Numbered from the stretch's first letter, positions 53,112 through 63,214 are shown. The stretch is 64,000 nucleotides of DNA from Martelella lutilitoris (GCF_016598595.1 NZ_CP066786.1:3309501-3373500), one strand, 5' to 3'. Numbers and translations are program-made. Notes: a model not told the origin generated them from the sequence alone.

Positions 53112-53271
53112 GGGGGCTCCTCACATTCATGCGGCATTATGGCCCGAAAGGGCGCGCGATGCCACGATTCAAAAAAACCTGAACCTAACGCTTTACATAA
53201 CAAAACTTCTATTTCAAGCTAGTTGTTAGTCGATGAAGGATAACGGAGCATCGACAGTAGGAGGAAAATCC

Positions 53272-55197
53272 ATGAGGAATTTGAGCCGCAGAGCTTTTCT
53301 CGCGGCAGGGACGGCGTTTGCCGCTCTGCTGGCGCTGCCCGCCTGGGCTGAAATGGAATACAAGTCGCCCAATCTGGAAGAAGCGGTTCAGGCCGGCGAT
53401 CTTCCCCCGCTTGCCGAGCGCCTGCCGGAAAACCCGCTGGTGATCACCCCCCGCGACCAGCCGGGCAGGCAGGGCGGCACATGGAACCATGCGCTGGTCG
53501 GCGGCGGGTCGCTGTCCATGCTGGTGCGCTATCAGGGCTATGAGCCGATGGTGCGCTTCACGCCCGACTGGTCCGGCGTCACGCCCAATGTCGCCGAATC
53601 CTTCGAGGTCAACGAGGATTCCACCGAATATACCTTCACCCTGCGCAAGGGCATGAAGTGGTCGGACGGCGAGCCCTACACCACCGAGGATGTAAAGTTC
53701 TGGTATGAGGACGTTTTCCAGAACCCCGAACTGACCATCGGCGATCAGGCTTTCTGGTATTCCGCCGACGGCTCGGTTGCCGAACTGGAAGTGGTCGACG
53801 ACCAGACCTTCAAGGTCAAATTCGCGCAGCCGAACGGCTTCTTCGCCCAGCAACTCGCCTGGGCGCAGCAGGACCAGATCACCCGCACGCCGAAGCATTA
53901 CCTCAAGCAGTTCCACATCAAGTACAATCCGGATGCCAACGAACTCGCCAAGGAGCGCGGCTATGAAAGCTGGGTGGCGTTGTTCCAGCGCGAATGCGGC
54001 GTGCAGCAGGACAATGACTTCTTCCAGAACTCCAACCGTCCGACGCTGAATGCCTGGAAGTTCACGATCGCGCCCGGCGAGGACACCGAACGGGCCGTTG
54101 CCGTGCGCAATCCCTATTACTGGAAGGTCGATACCGAAGGCACGCAACTGCCCTATTTCGATGAGATCAACTACCAGATGGTCGGCGATCCGGAAGTGCT
54201 TCTCCTGAAGACGCTGCAGGGCGAGATCGACATGATGGACCAGTATATCGCAACGCCCGCCAACAAGCCGGTGCTCTACGATGCGCAGGAAAGCGGCGAT
54301 TTCCACTTCTACACGCTGAAGGAAACCGCGGCCAATGTGATGGTTTTCCAGCTCAACCTGAACCACACCGATCCGGTCAAGAACGCGCTCTACAACAATC
54401 GCGATTTCCGCGTGGCGCTGTCCCACGCGATCGATCGCCAGTCGATGATCGAGGCGGTCTTCGTCGGCCAGGGCGCGCCGGCGCAACCCTCGATCGTGGA
54501 AGGCGATCCCCTTTACGTCGAGCGGCTCGCCAAGCAGTACACGGAATACGATCCGGAAAAGGCGAATGCGATCCTGGACGAGATCCTGCCCAACAAGGAC
54601 AGCGAAGGCTTTCGGCTCGATTCCGAGGGCCGGCGCGTGACGATCATCTTCGAGATCGATCAGGTGCGCACCACCTTCCTCGACATGTTCCAGCTTGCGA
54701 TACCGAACTTCCGCGATGTCGGCATCGATGCGCAGATCCGCACCATGGACCGCTCGCTCTGGGAAACCCGCGTGCGCCATGGCCGCGAGTTCGATGCAAC
54801 GGCCCACCAGTTCGGCGCAAACAGCGGCGTCGCGGCGATGCTCGATCCGCGCTACTTCGTGCCGTTCAACACCAATGCGCTCTATGCCCAGGGTTGGGCC
54901 CTGCACTTCAACCAGCCGGACAATGACGCCGCCATCGAGCCGCCGGAAGATGTGAAGGCGCAGCAGGCGCTCTACAAGAAACTGCTGGCCACCGGTGATC
55001 AGGACAAGCAGCACGAAATCATGCTGGAACTGCTGAACAATGCCGCCGACCAGTTCCTCGTCTTCGGCGTCAGCCTGCCCCCGGATGGTTACGGTGTGAT
55101 CAAGAACGACATGGTCAACACCATGCCGGTCATGCCCAACTCGTTCGGCTGGCCGACGCCCGGTCCATCGGCGCCGGAGCAATTCTTCAAGAACTGA
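53272..55197 (+). CDS. ABC transporter substrate-binding protein, family 5 (dipeptide/oligosaccharide type), Tat-exported
   Basis: The product is 641 residues from the ATG at 53272 (TAGGAGG upstream). The signal contains SRRAFLAAG, a twin-arginine motif, and ends AWAEME. The SBP_bac_5 fold is clear (MVRFTPDWSGVTPNVAESFEVNEDSTEYTFTLRKGMKWSDGEP, then NNRDFRVALSHAIDRQSM). The length is above the roughly 500-550 of peptide-binding members and fits the group found beside glycoside hydrolases. The ligand is probably an oligosaccharide, given the neighbouring GH genes and LacI regulator. Confidence 0.9.
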   Translation: MRNLSRRAFLAAGTAFAALLALPAWAEMEYKSPNLEEAVQAGDLPPLAERLPENPLVITPRDQPGRQGGTWNHALVGGGSLSMLVRYQGYEPMVRFTPDWSGVTPNVAESFEVNEDSTEYTFTLRKGMKWSDGEPYTTEDVKFWYEDVFQNPELTIGDQAFWYSADGSVAELEVVDDQTFKVKFAQPNGFFAQQLAWAQQDQITRTPKHYLKQFHIKYNPDANELAKERGYESWVALFQRECGVQQDNDFFQNSNRPTLNAWKFTIAPGEDTERAVAVRNPYYWKVDTEGTQLPYFDEINYQMVGDPEVLLLKTLQGEIDMMDQYIATPANKPVLYDAQESGDFHFYTLKETAANVMVFQLNLNHTDPVKNALYNNRDFRVALSHAIDRQSMIEAVFVGQGAPAQPSIVEGDPLYVERLAKQYTEYDPEKANAILDEILPNKDSEGFRLDSEGRRVTIIFEIDQVRTTFLDMFQLAIPNFRDVGIDAQIRTMDRSLWETRVRHGREFDATAHQFGANSGVAAMLDPRYFVPFNTNALYAQGWALHFNQPDNDAAIEPPEDVKAQQALYKKLLATGDQDKQHEIMLELLNNAADQFLVFGVSLPPDGYGVIKNDMVNTMPVMPNSFGWPTPGPSAPEQFFKN

Positions 55198-55233
55198 TCG
55201 GCAGAAACCTCTGTCACCTTCGACCGACCAAGG

Positions 55234-55259
55234 GCCGGCCCGTTCCTCCACGGGCCGGC
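55234..55259. promoter_or_regulatory. Intercistronic stem-loop after the family 5 binding-protein gene
   Basis: A perfect 10-bp stem, GCCGGCCCGT (55234-55243) and ACGGGCCGGC (55250-55259), with loop TCCTCC, lies 36 bp after the stop codon and 32 bp before the next gene. There is no U-run. As at 9750-9777 it probably stabilises the binding-protein mRNA or attenuates read-through. Confidence 0.65.
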
Positions 55260-55291
55260 ACCAGCCCCGCCTTACCTAACGGAACCGACAC

Positions 55292-57400
55292 ATGAAGCCC
55301 ATCGACCCGATCGCAGCCGCCAGTCTCAGAACGCCGGACTGGTATAAGACCGCCACCCGCTGGACCCAGCTCACGCTGGTCGAGAACGACCCGGTCAAGT
55401 TCGAACCGGACTTCTGGATCGATGTGTTCCAACGCACCCGGTCCAACGCGGTCTGCCTTTCCGCCGGCGGCTATATCGGCTTTTATCCCTCCAAGATCCC
55501 GCTGCATTATGTCAGCAAATATCTCGGCGACAGCGATCCTTTCGGTCGCCTCGTCGATGGCGCGCGATCGCTCGGCATGCATGTCATGGCCCGCGTCGAT
55601 CCGCACGCCATTCATCAGGATGCCGCCGAGGCGCATCCCGAATGGATCGCGGTCGACAAGGACGGCAATCCCCGCCGCCACTGGGCCTTTCCCGATGTCT
55701 GGGTCACCTGCGCCTATGGCGATTACAACAACGTCTTCATGCCAAACGTGGTGAAGGAAATCACCCGCGACTACGATATCGACGCGATCTTCGCCAATCG
55801 CTGGCAAGGCCATGGCGTTTGCTATTGCGAGAGCTGCAGGACCCGCTTCAAGGGCGCCACCGGCTTCGATCTGCCGATGGTGAGCGACGTCAACGATCCC
55901 GCATGGCGGGCGTGGTCCGGCTGGCGCCGCGATGTGCTGACCCGGATGGTCATCGCCTGGGACAACGACGTCAAGGCGATCCGCCCGCATGCCAGCTTCA
56001 TTCCCAATATGGGCGGTGAATCGCTGATGGAATTCGATATCGGCCTGATCGAGAAACACTGCCCCTTTCTGGTCGTCGACCATCAGGGCCGGCGCGGGCT
56101 GGAGCCGATCTGGCTTGCCGGCCGCAACGCCAAGCGGATGCGCGCCACCTTCCGCGACCGCCCTGTGGTGCTGATCACCTCGATCGGGCCGGAGGAGCAA
56201 TATCGCTGGAAGGATTCCGTCACTGCCGGGGCGGAAATCGAAAGCTGGATCGCCAATGGCGTCACCCACGGCATGCTGCCCTGGTTTACCAAGTTCAACG
56301 GCGTGGTGCCGGATGAGCGCTGGGTCGCCCCCGTCGCCACCGGTTTCGAAAAGCACGAGAAGCTCCAGGCGATGCTTGAGGCAACGACGCCGACCGCCGA
56401 GATCGCGATCATCGACCCCACCACGACGCTGAAGAACTGGGCGCGCGACGAGCGCCGGCAGGCCGAGGGCGATGATCTCGGCTTCTATCATGCCCTGATC
56501 GAGGCGAAGCTGCCCTTCGAATTCCTCTCCGACGAGGCGATGACGGCGGAAAGCCTGGATCGCTTCAAGTTGGTCATTCTCGCCAATGCCTCCAACCTGT
56601 CCGATGCCCAATGCGCGCTCCTGCGCGACTATGCCGCGCGCGGCGGCAGCCTGATCGCCGCCCATGAAACGGCGATGCGCGATGAAAGCGGCAATGCGCG
56701 CGACGCATTCGCGCTTGGCGACGTGTTCGGGGTGAAGCGAACAGCGCTGGCGCGCGGGCCGGTCAAGAACAGTTATATCGTCCTTTCCGGCGACCACCCG
56801 CTCACGCAGGGCTATGAAGGCGCCGGGCGGATCATCGGCGGCACCAAGCTTGCAGAGGTCGAAACCGTTGCGGGCACCGAGACGCCGCTCCTCAGCATTC
56901 CGGACTTTCCGGATTTGCCGATGGAGGAAGTCTACCCCCGCGAGGAGCCGCGCGGCGCCGCGGTCGTCACCCGCGAAACCGAGGCCGGCGGCCGCACGGT
57001 CTATATCCCGTGGAATATCGGCAGCATCTTCTGGGAGGTGCTCGCCGCCGACCACCAGCGGCTGATCGAAAATGCCGTGCGCTGGGCGATGGGCGGCACG
57101 CCGCGTGTCAGCGTTTCCGGGCACTCGGTGCTGGATATCGCGGTGCGCGAGAGCGGCGACACGCTCGCCGTTCTGCTGTTCAACCTCACCAATCCGATGA
57201 TGTTCAAGGGGCCGACGCGATCGATCTATCCCGTTGGCCCGCACACGGTCTCGGTCGCGATCCCCAAGGGTCGGTCCGTCCGGGACGCGAAATTGCTGAT
57301 CGCCGGCAAGACGGCCGAATACCGGACAACGGGCGACACGGTGGAGGTCGATGTTCCCGAAATCGACCTTCTGGAAACGGTCGAGGTCCACTGGTCATGA
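55292..57400 (+). CDS. Uncharacterised glycoside-hydrolase-like protein (GHL6/beta-galactosidase-like, three domains)
   Basis: The product is 702 residues with no signal peptide. The N-terminal part (about 1-350) is a TIM-barrel-like domain with WTQLTLVENDPVKFEP, VMARVDPHAIHQDAAEAHPEW and a CYCESCRTRF cysteine cluster, features I associate with the hypothetical glycosyl hydrolase 6 group. The middle part (about 375-600) resembles the beta-galactosidase trimerisation/amidotransferase-like domain (LVILANASNLSDAQCALLRDYAARGGSLIAAHE). The C-terminus is a beta domain. It lies between binding protein and permease genes, so a cytoplasmic role on the imported sugar is likely. The catalytic residues and substrate are not established. 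Confidence 0.7.
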   Translation: MKPIDPIAAASLRTPDWYKTATRWTQLTLVENDPVKFEPDFWIDVFQRTRSNAVCLSAGGYIGFYPSKIPLHYVSKYLGDSDPFGRLVDGARSLGMHVMARVDPHAIHQDAAEAHPEWIAVDKDGNPRRHWAFPDVWVTCAYGDYNNVFMPNVVKEITRDYDIDAIFANRWQGHGVCYCESCRTRFKGATGFDLPMVSDVNDPAWRAWSGWRRDVLTRMVIAWDNDVKAIRPHASFIPNMGGESLMEFDIGLIEKHCPFLVVDHQGRRGLEPIWLAGRNAKRMRATFRDRPVVLITSIGPEEQYRWKDSVTAGAEIESWIANGVTHGMLPWFTKFNGVVPDERWVAPVATGFEKHEKLQAMLEATTPTAEIAIIDPTTTLKNWARDERRQAEGDDLGFYHALIEAKLPFEFLSDEAMTAESLDRFKLVILANASNLSDAQCALLRDYAARGGSLIAAHETAMRDESGNARDAFALGDVFGVKRTALARGPVKNSYIVLSGDHPLTQGYEGAGRIIGGTKLAEVETVAGTETPLLSIPDFPDLPMEEVYPREEPRGAAVVTRETEAGGRTVYIPWNIGSIFWEVLAADHQRLIENAVRWAMGGTPRVSVSGHSVLDIAVRESGDTLAVLLFNLTNPMMFKGPTRSIYPVGPHTVSVAIPKGRSVRDAKLLIAGKTAEYRTTGDTVEVDVPEIDLLETVEVHWS

Positions 57401-57443
57401 TAGTGTCTGAAACCACAAGGACAGCACGGACGGGAGGACGCTG

Positions 57444-58433
57444 ATGCTGCGCTATATCATCATGCGGATCATATACATGATCCCGACCCTGTTCGGCATT
57501 TCCATCATTGCCTTCGTCATCATCCAGCTTCCGCCGGGCGACTATGTCACCTCGCTGATCGCCTCGATGAGCGACAGCGGCCAGGCCTTCGATCCGACGG
57601 AGATCGCGCGCTTGAGGGAAATCTACGGCTTCGATGATCCGATCTATGTCCAGTACTACAAGTGGATTTCCGGCATTCTGCTGCATGGCGATTTCGGCCA
57701 GTCCTTCGAGTGGAAGCGGCCGGTCAGCGAACTGATCTGGGAGCGCATGGGCGCAACGCTTGCCGTCTCGGTCGCCTCGCTGCTGTTCGTCTGGGCGGTG
57801 TCGCTGCCGATCGGCATCTATTCGGCGGTCAAGCGTCATTCGCTTGGCGACCACGTGTTCACTTTCTTCGGCTTTCTCGGTCTGGCGATCCCGAACTTCA
57901 TCCTGGCGCTGACGCTGATGTATTTTTCCTACAAGGTGATGGGCCAGAGCGTCGGCGGGCTGTTCTCGCCGGAATATGCCCATGCGGAATGGTCCTGGGG
58001 CAAGTTTGTCGACCTTCTGGCGCATCTGTGGATCCCGGTCGTGGTGATCGGCACGGCGGGCACCGCCTCGCTGATCCGGATATTGCGCGCCAACCTGACG
58101 GACGAGCTCAACAAGCCCTATTACATCACCGCCCGCGCCAAGGGTCTGCACCCGACCAAGGCGCTCATCAAATATCCGGTGCGCATCGCCCTCAACCCCT
58201 TCGTCTCGGCGATCGGCTGGGTGCTGCCCAACCTGATCTCGGGCGTCACGATCACCGCGATCGTTCTCAACCTGCCGACGGCCGGGCCGCTGCTTTTGCG
58301 CGCGCTGATCTCGCAGGACATGTATCTCGCCGGATCCTTCATTCTCCTCATGGGCGTTCTCACGCTGATCGGCATGCTGGTGTCCGACATCCTGCTCGCC
58401 ATGCTCGATCCCCGGATAAGGTTTGACCAATGA
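57444..58433 (+). CDS. ABC transporter permease, DppB/OppB type
   Basis: The product is 329 residues, ATG after GGGAGGACG. The N-terminus MLRYIIMRIIYMIPTLFGISIIAFVIIQLPPGD is typical of OppB/DppB. The EAA-like loop NKPYYITARAKGLHPTKALIKYPVRIALNP docks with the ATPase. It overlaps the next permease gene by ATGA. It forms the channel for the family 5 binding protein. Confidence 0.93.
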   Translation: MLRYIIMRIIYMIPTLFGISIIAFVIIQLPPGDYVTSLIASMSDSGQAFDPTEIARLREIYGFDDPIYVQYYKWISGILLHGDFGQSFEWKRPVSELIWERMGATLAVSVASLLFVWAVSLPIGIYSAVKRHSLGDHVFTFFGFLGLAIPNFILALTLMYFSYKVMGQSVGGLFSPEYAHAEWSWGKFVDLLAHLWIPVVVIGTAGTASLIRILRANLTDELNKPYYITARAKGLHPTKALIKYPVRIALNPFVSAIGWVLPNLISGVTITAIVLNLPTAGPLLLRALISQDMYLAGSFILLMGVLTLIGMLVSDILLAMLDPRIRFDQ

Positions 58434-59629
58434 GCGACAACATTTTCCAGGAAACCGCGCTGCATGAGCCGACGCACCATCATGGGCTCGATCGTCCCGC
58501 GATCACGCCGCTGAAAAAGGGCGTCACCAGCGATACCGACGCGGCGGCCGGCCAGTGGACGCTGATCTGGCACAAATTCGCCAAGGACAGGCTCGCGATC
58601 ATTGCCGGGATCGTCATTCTGAGCCTTTACCTGATCGGCATCTTCGCCGAGTTCCTCGCGCCTAACCTGGCCCAATCCGCCCGCCCGCAATATTCCTACG
58701 CCCCGCCGCAGACGATTTCCTTCTTCGTCGAGGACGAGAACGGCGACAGGAAATTCCTGCCACATGTGAAGGGCTACAGCGTCACGGTGGACCAGGCGTC
58801 GCTGCGCCGCTCCTTCGTCGTTGATGACAGCAAGGTGGTGCCGATCGGCTTCTTCGTTCGCGGGCCGGAATACAAGATGTGGGGGCTGTTTCCCTCCGAT
58901 CTGCATCTGGTGGGCCCCTTGAAGGCGAACGACCCGTTCTACCTGCTCGGCGCCGACAAGCTCGGCCGTGATCTCTTCAGCCGGGTGATCTACGGCACGC
59001 GGGTCTCGATGTCGATCGGCCTGATCGGGGTGTGCATCAGCCTGATCCTCGGCGTGGTGATGGGCGCGCTGTCGGGCTATTACGGCGGCTGGGTGGATCT
59101 TCTGATCCAGCGCATCATCGAGATCATCTCGGCGATGCCGACCATCCCGCTCTGGCTCGGCCTTGCCGCCGCCATTCCGGTGTCGCTCGCGCCGCTCAAG
59201 GTCTATTTCCTGATCACGCTGATCGTATCGCTCCTCGGCTGGACCTCGCTTGCCCGCGAGGTGCGCGGACGCTTCTTCGCGCTTCGGGGCGACGACTTCG
59301 TCACCGCCGCCAGGCTCGACGGCTCCAACGAGCGCCGCATCATCTTCCGCCACATCCTGCCGTCGCTGACGAGCCATATCCTCGCCGTCGTCACGCTGGC
59401 GCTGCCGACCATGATCGTGGCCGAAACGGCGTTGTCCTTCCTCGGCGTCGGGCTGAAGCCGCCGGTCGTCTCCTGGGGCGTGCTGCTGCAGGATGCGCAG
59501 AACATCCGCACCATCTCGACGGCCCCGTGGCTCTTGATCTGGCCCGCCGGCGCGGTCGTGATCGCGGTGCTCTCCTTCAACTTCCTCGGCGACGGCCTGC
59601 GCGATGCCGCCGATCCCTACGATAGCTGA
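58430..59629 (+). CDS. ABC transporter permease, DppC/OppC type with extended periplasmic region
   Basis: The product is 399 residues, about 100 longer than typical DppC. The extra length lies between the first helix (LAIIAGIVILSLYLIGIFAEF) and GADKLGRDLFSRVIYGTRVS, a periplasmic insertion of roughly 130 residues, similar in position to that of YejE-type permeases. The EAA loop (DDFVTAARLDGSNERRIIFRHILPSL) is intact. It pairs with the OppB-type protein and may contact the large binding protein through the insertion. Confidence 0.92.
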   Translation: MSDNIFQETALHEPTHHHGLDRPAITPLKKGVTSDTDAAAGQWTLIWHKFAKDRLAIIAGIVILSLYLIGIFAEFLAPNLAQSARPQYSYAPPQTISFFVEDENGDRKFLPHVKGYSVTVDQASLRRSFVVDDSKVVPIGFFVRGPEYKMWGLFPSDLHLVGPLKANDPFYLLGADKLGRDLFSRVIYGTRVSMSIGLIGVCISLILGVVMGALSGYYGGWVDLLIQRIIEIISAMPTIPLWLGLAAAIPVSLAPLKVYFLITLIVSLLGWTSLAREVRGRFFALRGDDFVTAARLDGSNERRIIFRHILPSLTSHILAVVTLALPTMIVAETALSFLGVGLKPPVVSWGVLLQDAQNIRTISTAPWLLIWPAGAVVIAVLSFNFLGDGLRDAADPYDS

Positions 59630-59633
59630 GGCG

Positions 59634-61361
59634 ATGACCATGACCACACCCCAGACCATCGTTCACGATCATCCGGGCTTCGGCGACGCGGTGCTATCGG
59701 TGAAGAACCTCTCCATCGATTTTCACCTGCGCCAGCACATCCTGCATGCGGTGCGCAACGTCACCTTCGATCTGCACCGCGGCAAGACGCTGGCGCTGGT
59801 CGGCGAGAGCGGCTCCGGCAAGTCGGTGACCGCGCGGGCGCTGCTGAAGATCGTCGACAAGGCGGCGCGCATCACCAGCGGCACGATCGTGCTCAATACC
59901 GATGGCAAACCTGTCAATATCCACGCGCTGCCGGATGAGGGCAAGGAAATCCGCGCGATCCGCGGCGGCCGCATATCGCTGATCTTCCAGGAGCCGATGA
60001 GCTCGCTCTCGCCGGTCCACACGATCGGCGACCAGATCATCGAGGCGCTGCGGCTCCATCGCAACATGAGCAAGGCGGAAGCGCGGGCGGAGACGATCAG
60101 CCTGCTGTCGCAGGTGGAAATCCCGAACCCGGAGGCGATGATCGACCGCTACACCTTTGAGTTCTCCGGCGGCATGCGCCAACGGGCCATGATCGCCATG
60201 TCGCTCGCCTGCGATCCCGATATCCTGATCGCCGATGAACCGACGACGGCGCTCGACGTGACCACCCAGGCCGAAATCCTCGACCTGATCAAGCGTCTGC
60301 AGGTGGAACGCGGCATGGCCATGCTGCTGATCACCCACGATCTCGGCGTCGTCGCCGAGGTCGCCGACGAGGTGGCGGTGATGCGCTTCGGCGTGATCGT
60401 CGAGCGCGGCCCGGTGGACGAAATCTTCTACAACGCGAAACACCCCTATACCCGCCAGCTCCTGTCCTCGACCGTGCGGCTGGAAAAGCCGCGCGTGGCG
60501 GATGAAGCTCGCGAGGCGGCGAAGGATGACGTGGTGCTGTCGGTGCGCAACCTCACCAAGGTGTTCGGCGCCGGCGCGGGCAAGAAGGGCTTTATCCTCA
60601 AAGCCGTGGATGATGTTTCATTCGACCTGAAGCGCGGCGAAAATCTCGGCATCGTCGGTGAGAGCGGTTCGGGCAAGACCACGATGGGCCGGTTGATTCT
60701 CCGCGTCCTCGACCCGACCTCCGGCTCGGTCACCTACCGCCCCGGCGATGGCACAGAGACCGAGGTGACGACGCTCGACAAGCAGGGGCTGCGCAATTTT
60801 CACAGCCAGGTCCGGCTGGTGTTCCAGGACCCCTTCGCCTCGCTCAATCCGCGCATGACGGTGCGGCAGGTGGTGGCCGACCCGCTGGTGGTGCAGGGCA
60901 AGCTGTCGGGCCGGGAGATCGAGCAGAAGGTCGGCGACCTGCTGGAACTCGTCGGCCTCGACCGTTCCGCGATGGAGCGTTATCCGCATGCGTTTTCGGG
61001 CGGTCAGCGGCAGCGCATCGGCATTGCCCGTGCACTGGCGCTCGATCCGAAGGTGATCATCGCCGATGAGGCGACCTCGGCGCTCGACGTCTCGATCCGG
61101 GCGCAGATCCTCGATTTGCTGCTCGACCTGCAGAAGCGCCTCGATCTCTCCTACATCTTCATCGCCCACGATATCTCGGTGGTCCGCTATTTCTGCGACC
61201 GGGTGGCGGTGATGCATCGGGGGAAGCTGGTGGAGCTCGGCAGCGCCGAACAGATATGCACCGCGCCGGAGGAGGACTACACCCGCAGCCTGATCTCCGC
61301 CGTTCCAAATCCGGACCCGCGCAACAAGCGCATGCTGCACCGAACCAGATTTATTGCCTGA
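59634..61361 (+). CDS. ABC transporter ATP-binding protein with two fused nucleotide-binding domains
   Basis: The product is 575 residues, starting at ATG 59634 (a second ATG follows two codons later). Both domains are complete: Walker [10 protein letters not shown] and GESGSGKTT, signatures SGGMRQR and SGGQRQR, Walker [12 protein letters not shown] and [11 protein letters not shown], each followed by the Opp/Dpp-type C-terminal YTRQLLSS and YTRSLISA segments. It is a DppD-DppF fusion like GsiA/YejF, so a single gene powers the importer. It starts 4 bp after the OppC-type gene. Confidence 0.94.
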   Translation: MTMTTPQTIVHDHPGFGDAVLSVKNLSIDFHLRQHILHAVRNVTFDLHRGKTLALVGESGSGKSVTARALLKIVDKAARITSGTIVLNTDGKPVNIHALPDEGKEIRAIRGGRISLIFQEPMSSLSPVHTIGDQIIEALRLHRNMSKAEARAETISLLSQVEIPNPEAMIDRYTFEFSGGMRQRAMIAMSLACDPDILIADEPTTALDVTTQAEILDLIKRLQVERGMAMLLITHDLGVVAEVADEVAVMRFGVIVERGPVDEIFYNAKHPYTRQLLSSTVRLEKPRVADEAREAAKDDVVLSVRNLTKVFGAGAGKKGFILKAVDDVSFDLKRGENLGIVGESGSGKTTMGRLILRVLDPTSGSVTYRPGDGTETEVTTLDKQGLRNFHSQVRLVFQDPFASLNPRMTVRQVVADPLVVQGKLSGREIEQKVGDLLELVGLDRSAMERYPHAFSGGQRQRIGIARALALDPKVIIADEATSALDVSIRAQILDLLLDLQKRLDLSYIFIAHDISVVRYFCDRVAVMHRGKLVELGSAEQICTAPEEDYTRSLISAVPNPDPRNKRMLHRTRFIA

Positions 61362-61372
61362 GGAGTTTTCGA

Positions 61373-62149
61373 ATGCCGAAATTCGCCGCCAATCTTTCGT
61401 TTCTCTACGCCGACCTGCCGTTCCTCGACCGCATCGCCGCAGCCGCAAAGGATGGTTTTCCGGCCGTCGAATATGTCGGCCCCTATGACTTTCCGGAGGA
61501 AGACATTGCCGCCGCGCTGAAGGCGGCCCACGTCAAGCAGGCGCTGTTCAACCTGCCGGCCGGCGACTGGGCCGGCGGCGAGCGCGGCATCGGCTGCCTG
61601 CCGGACCGGGTGGAGGAGTTCAAGGCGGGCGTGGACAAGGCGATTTCCTATGCCAAGGCGCTCGGCTGCTCCAAGATCAACTGCCTCGCCGGTATCGCGC
61701 CCAACGGCGTTGCGCCCGAAACGCTCGAGCAAACGCTGGTCGAAAACCTGAAATACGCCGCGCCGCGTCTCGACGAAGCCGGCATCAAGCTGCTGCTGGA
61801 GCCGATCAACCTGCGTGACATTCCGGGCTTCTTCGTTTCGACCACGGATCACGCCGAGCGGATTCTCGATGCCGTCGGCTCGGACAACCTGTTCATCCAG
61901 TACGACATCTATCACACCCAGATCATGCAGGGCGACCTTGCCGAGACCTACAGGCGGCTCAAGGCGAAGATCGCCCATGTGCAGCTTGCCGACAATCCCG
62001 GCCGCCATGAGCCGGGCACGGGCGAAATCAATTATCCCTATCTTTTCAATATGCTGGACGCGGAAGGTTATGACGGCTTCATCGGCTGCGAATACAAACC
62101 TTCGGCCGGCACAAGCGAAGGCCTCGGCTGGATGAAGCCCTGGCGCTAA
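61373..62149 (+). CDS. Hydroxypyruvate isomerase family sugar isomerase (Hyi/OtnI-like)
   Basis: The product is 258 residues from the ATG at 61373. The xylose-isomerase-like TIM barrel has the two metal-site glutamates in LLLEPINLRDIPGFF and IGCEYKP, plus HVQLADNPGRHEPGTGEI, the signature of hydroxypyruvate or 2-oxotetronate isomerases. It interconverts hydroxypyruvate and tartronate semialdehyde (or acts on the 2-oxotetronate phosphate equivalent). It is directly followed by a tartronate-semialdehyde-reductase-like gene, which strongly supports the assignment. Confidence 0.88.
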   Translation: MPKFAANLSFLYADLPFLDRIAAAAKDGFPAVEYVGPYDFPEEDIAAALKAAHVKQALFNLPAGDWAGGERGIGCLPDRVEEFKAGVDKAISYAKALGCSKINCLAGIAPNGVAPETLEQTLVENLKYAAPRLDEAGIKLLLEPINLRDIPGFFVSTTDHAERILDAVGSDNLFIQYDIYHTQIMQGDLAETYRRLKAKIAHVQLADNPGRHEPGTGEINYPYLFNMLDAEGYDGFIGCEYKPSAGTSEGLGWMKPWR

Positions 62150-62160
62150 GGAGTGAGCAC

Positions 62161-63030
62161 ATGAAAATCGGATTTATCGGCCTCGGCCTCATGGGCCGTC
62201 CCATGGCGGCGCATCTCATCGACGCCGGCCACGCGCTCTACATCAACCGAGTGAAGCCGGTCTCGGAATTCCTCGTCGAAAAGGGCGCCACGGCCTGCGA
62301 TACGCCGAAGGCCGTCGCGGAAGCCGCCGACATCATCATCACCATCGTGCCGGACACGCCGGATGTGGAGGCCGTCCTCTTTGGCGAGAACGGCGTCGCG
62401 GAGGGCCTTTCCAAGGGCAAGATGGTCATCGACATGAGCTCGATCTCCCCGGTCGAGACCAAGACGTTTGCCGAAAGGGTCGCGGCAAAGGGCTGCGGCT
62501 ATCTCGATGCGCCGGTCTCCGGCGGCGAGGTCGGGGCCAAGAACGCGGCGCTGACGATAATGGTCGGCGGCTCGGAAGCCGATTTCGAGCGCGGCAGGCC
62601 CTTGTTTGAGGCGATGGGCAAGACCATCACCCATGTCGGCCCGGTCGGCGATGGCCAGACCGCCAAGGTCGCCAACCAGATCATTGTCGGCCTGACCATC
62701 GAAGCGGTCGCGGAAGGCCTGCTGTTCGCCAAGAAGGCGGGAGCGGACCCGGCCAAGGTGCGCGAGGCGCTGATGGGCGGGTTCGCCGGCTCGACGATCA
62801 TGAAGGTCCATGGCGAACGGATGATCGAGCGCACCTTCGATCCCGGCTTCCGCATCTGCCTGCACCGCAAGGACATGGCGCTCGCCGTCAACGCCGCCCG
62901 CGATATCGGCCTCGCTTTGCCGAACGCGGCCTCGACCGAGCAACTGATGAATGCCGCGATCGCCCGGGGCGACGGCGACAAGGACCATTCGGCGCTGATC
63001 CGGACGCTGGAGGCGCTTGCGGGGTTGTGA
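62161..63030 (+). CDS. 2-hydroxy-3-oxopropionate (tartronate semialdehyde) reductase, GarR/GlxR-like
   Basis: The product is 289 residues. It has GFIGLGLMGRPMA for NAD(P) binding, DAPVSGGEVGAKNAALTIMVGG for substrate binding, the catalytic Lys in GDGQTAKVANQI and KDMALAVNAARDIGLALPNA. It reduces tartronate semialdehyde to D-glycerate. It starts 11 bp after the isomerase gene, giving hydroxypyruvate to tartronate semialdehyde to glycerate. Why this pair sits in an oligosaccharide operon is unclear. Confidence 0.9.
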   Translation: MKIGFIGLGLMGRPMAAHLIDAGHALYINRVKPVSEFLVEKGATACDTPKAVAEAADIIITIVPDTPDVEAVLFGENGVAEGLSKGKMVIDMSSISPVETKTFAERVAAKGCGYLDAPVSGGEVGAKNAALTIMVGGSEADFERGRPLFEAMGKTITHVGPVGDGQTAKVANQIIVGLTIEAVAEGLLFAKKAGADPAKVREALMGGFAGSTIMKVHGERMIERTFDPGFRICLHRKDMALAVNAARDIGLALPNAASTEQLMNAAIARGDGDKDHSALIRTLEALAGL

Positions 63031-63111
63031 GCCGGCGATTTCCGCCCTCAGGCGCAGGTTAATCGCATCCTGCTTTGCGGCTTGCTCCCAAAACTCTCTC
63101 CCGCCTGCGAG

Positions 63112-63214
63112 AGAGATGCCCCGAAAGGGGCAGTGAGGGTGAAGCAGCGTTTCAAAACGTGAGGGCGTTCAAGGGGATACTCTTCCCCCTCACTGTCGCT
63201 TTCGCGACATCTCT
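63112..63214. repeat. Inverted pair of covarying hairpin repeats (rhizobial intergenic repeat)
   Basis: AGAGATG-CCCC-GAAA-GGGG-CAGTGAGGG (63112-63139) and, inverted, AGAGATG-TCGC-GAAA-GCGA-CAGTGAGGG (63187-63214). The flanks are identical and the 4-bp stems differ by paired changes, keeping a GAAA tetraloop hairpin. Together they can form a long cruciform. They fill most of the 317-bp gap 63031-63347, which has no gene. From memory this type is widespread in Rhizobiaceae intergenic DNA. Confidence 0.75.

Noticed and set aside
53184..53230. CTAAC ... GTTAG arms and TTTACA box as LacI operator/promoter upstream of the family 5 binding protein
   Set aside because: The arms are about 40 bp apart and the palindromes are degenerate; a site is expected here, but none is convincing by eye.
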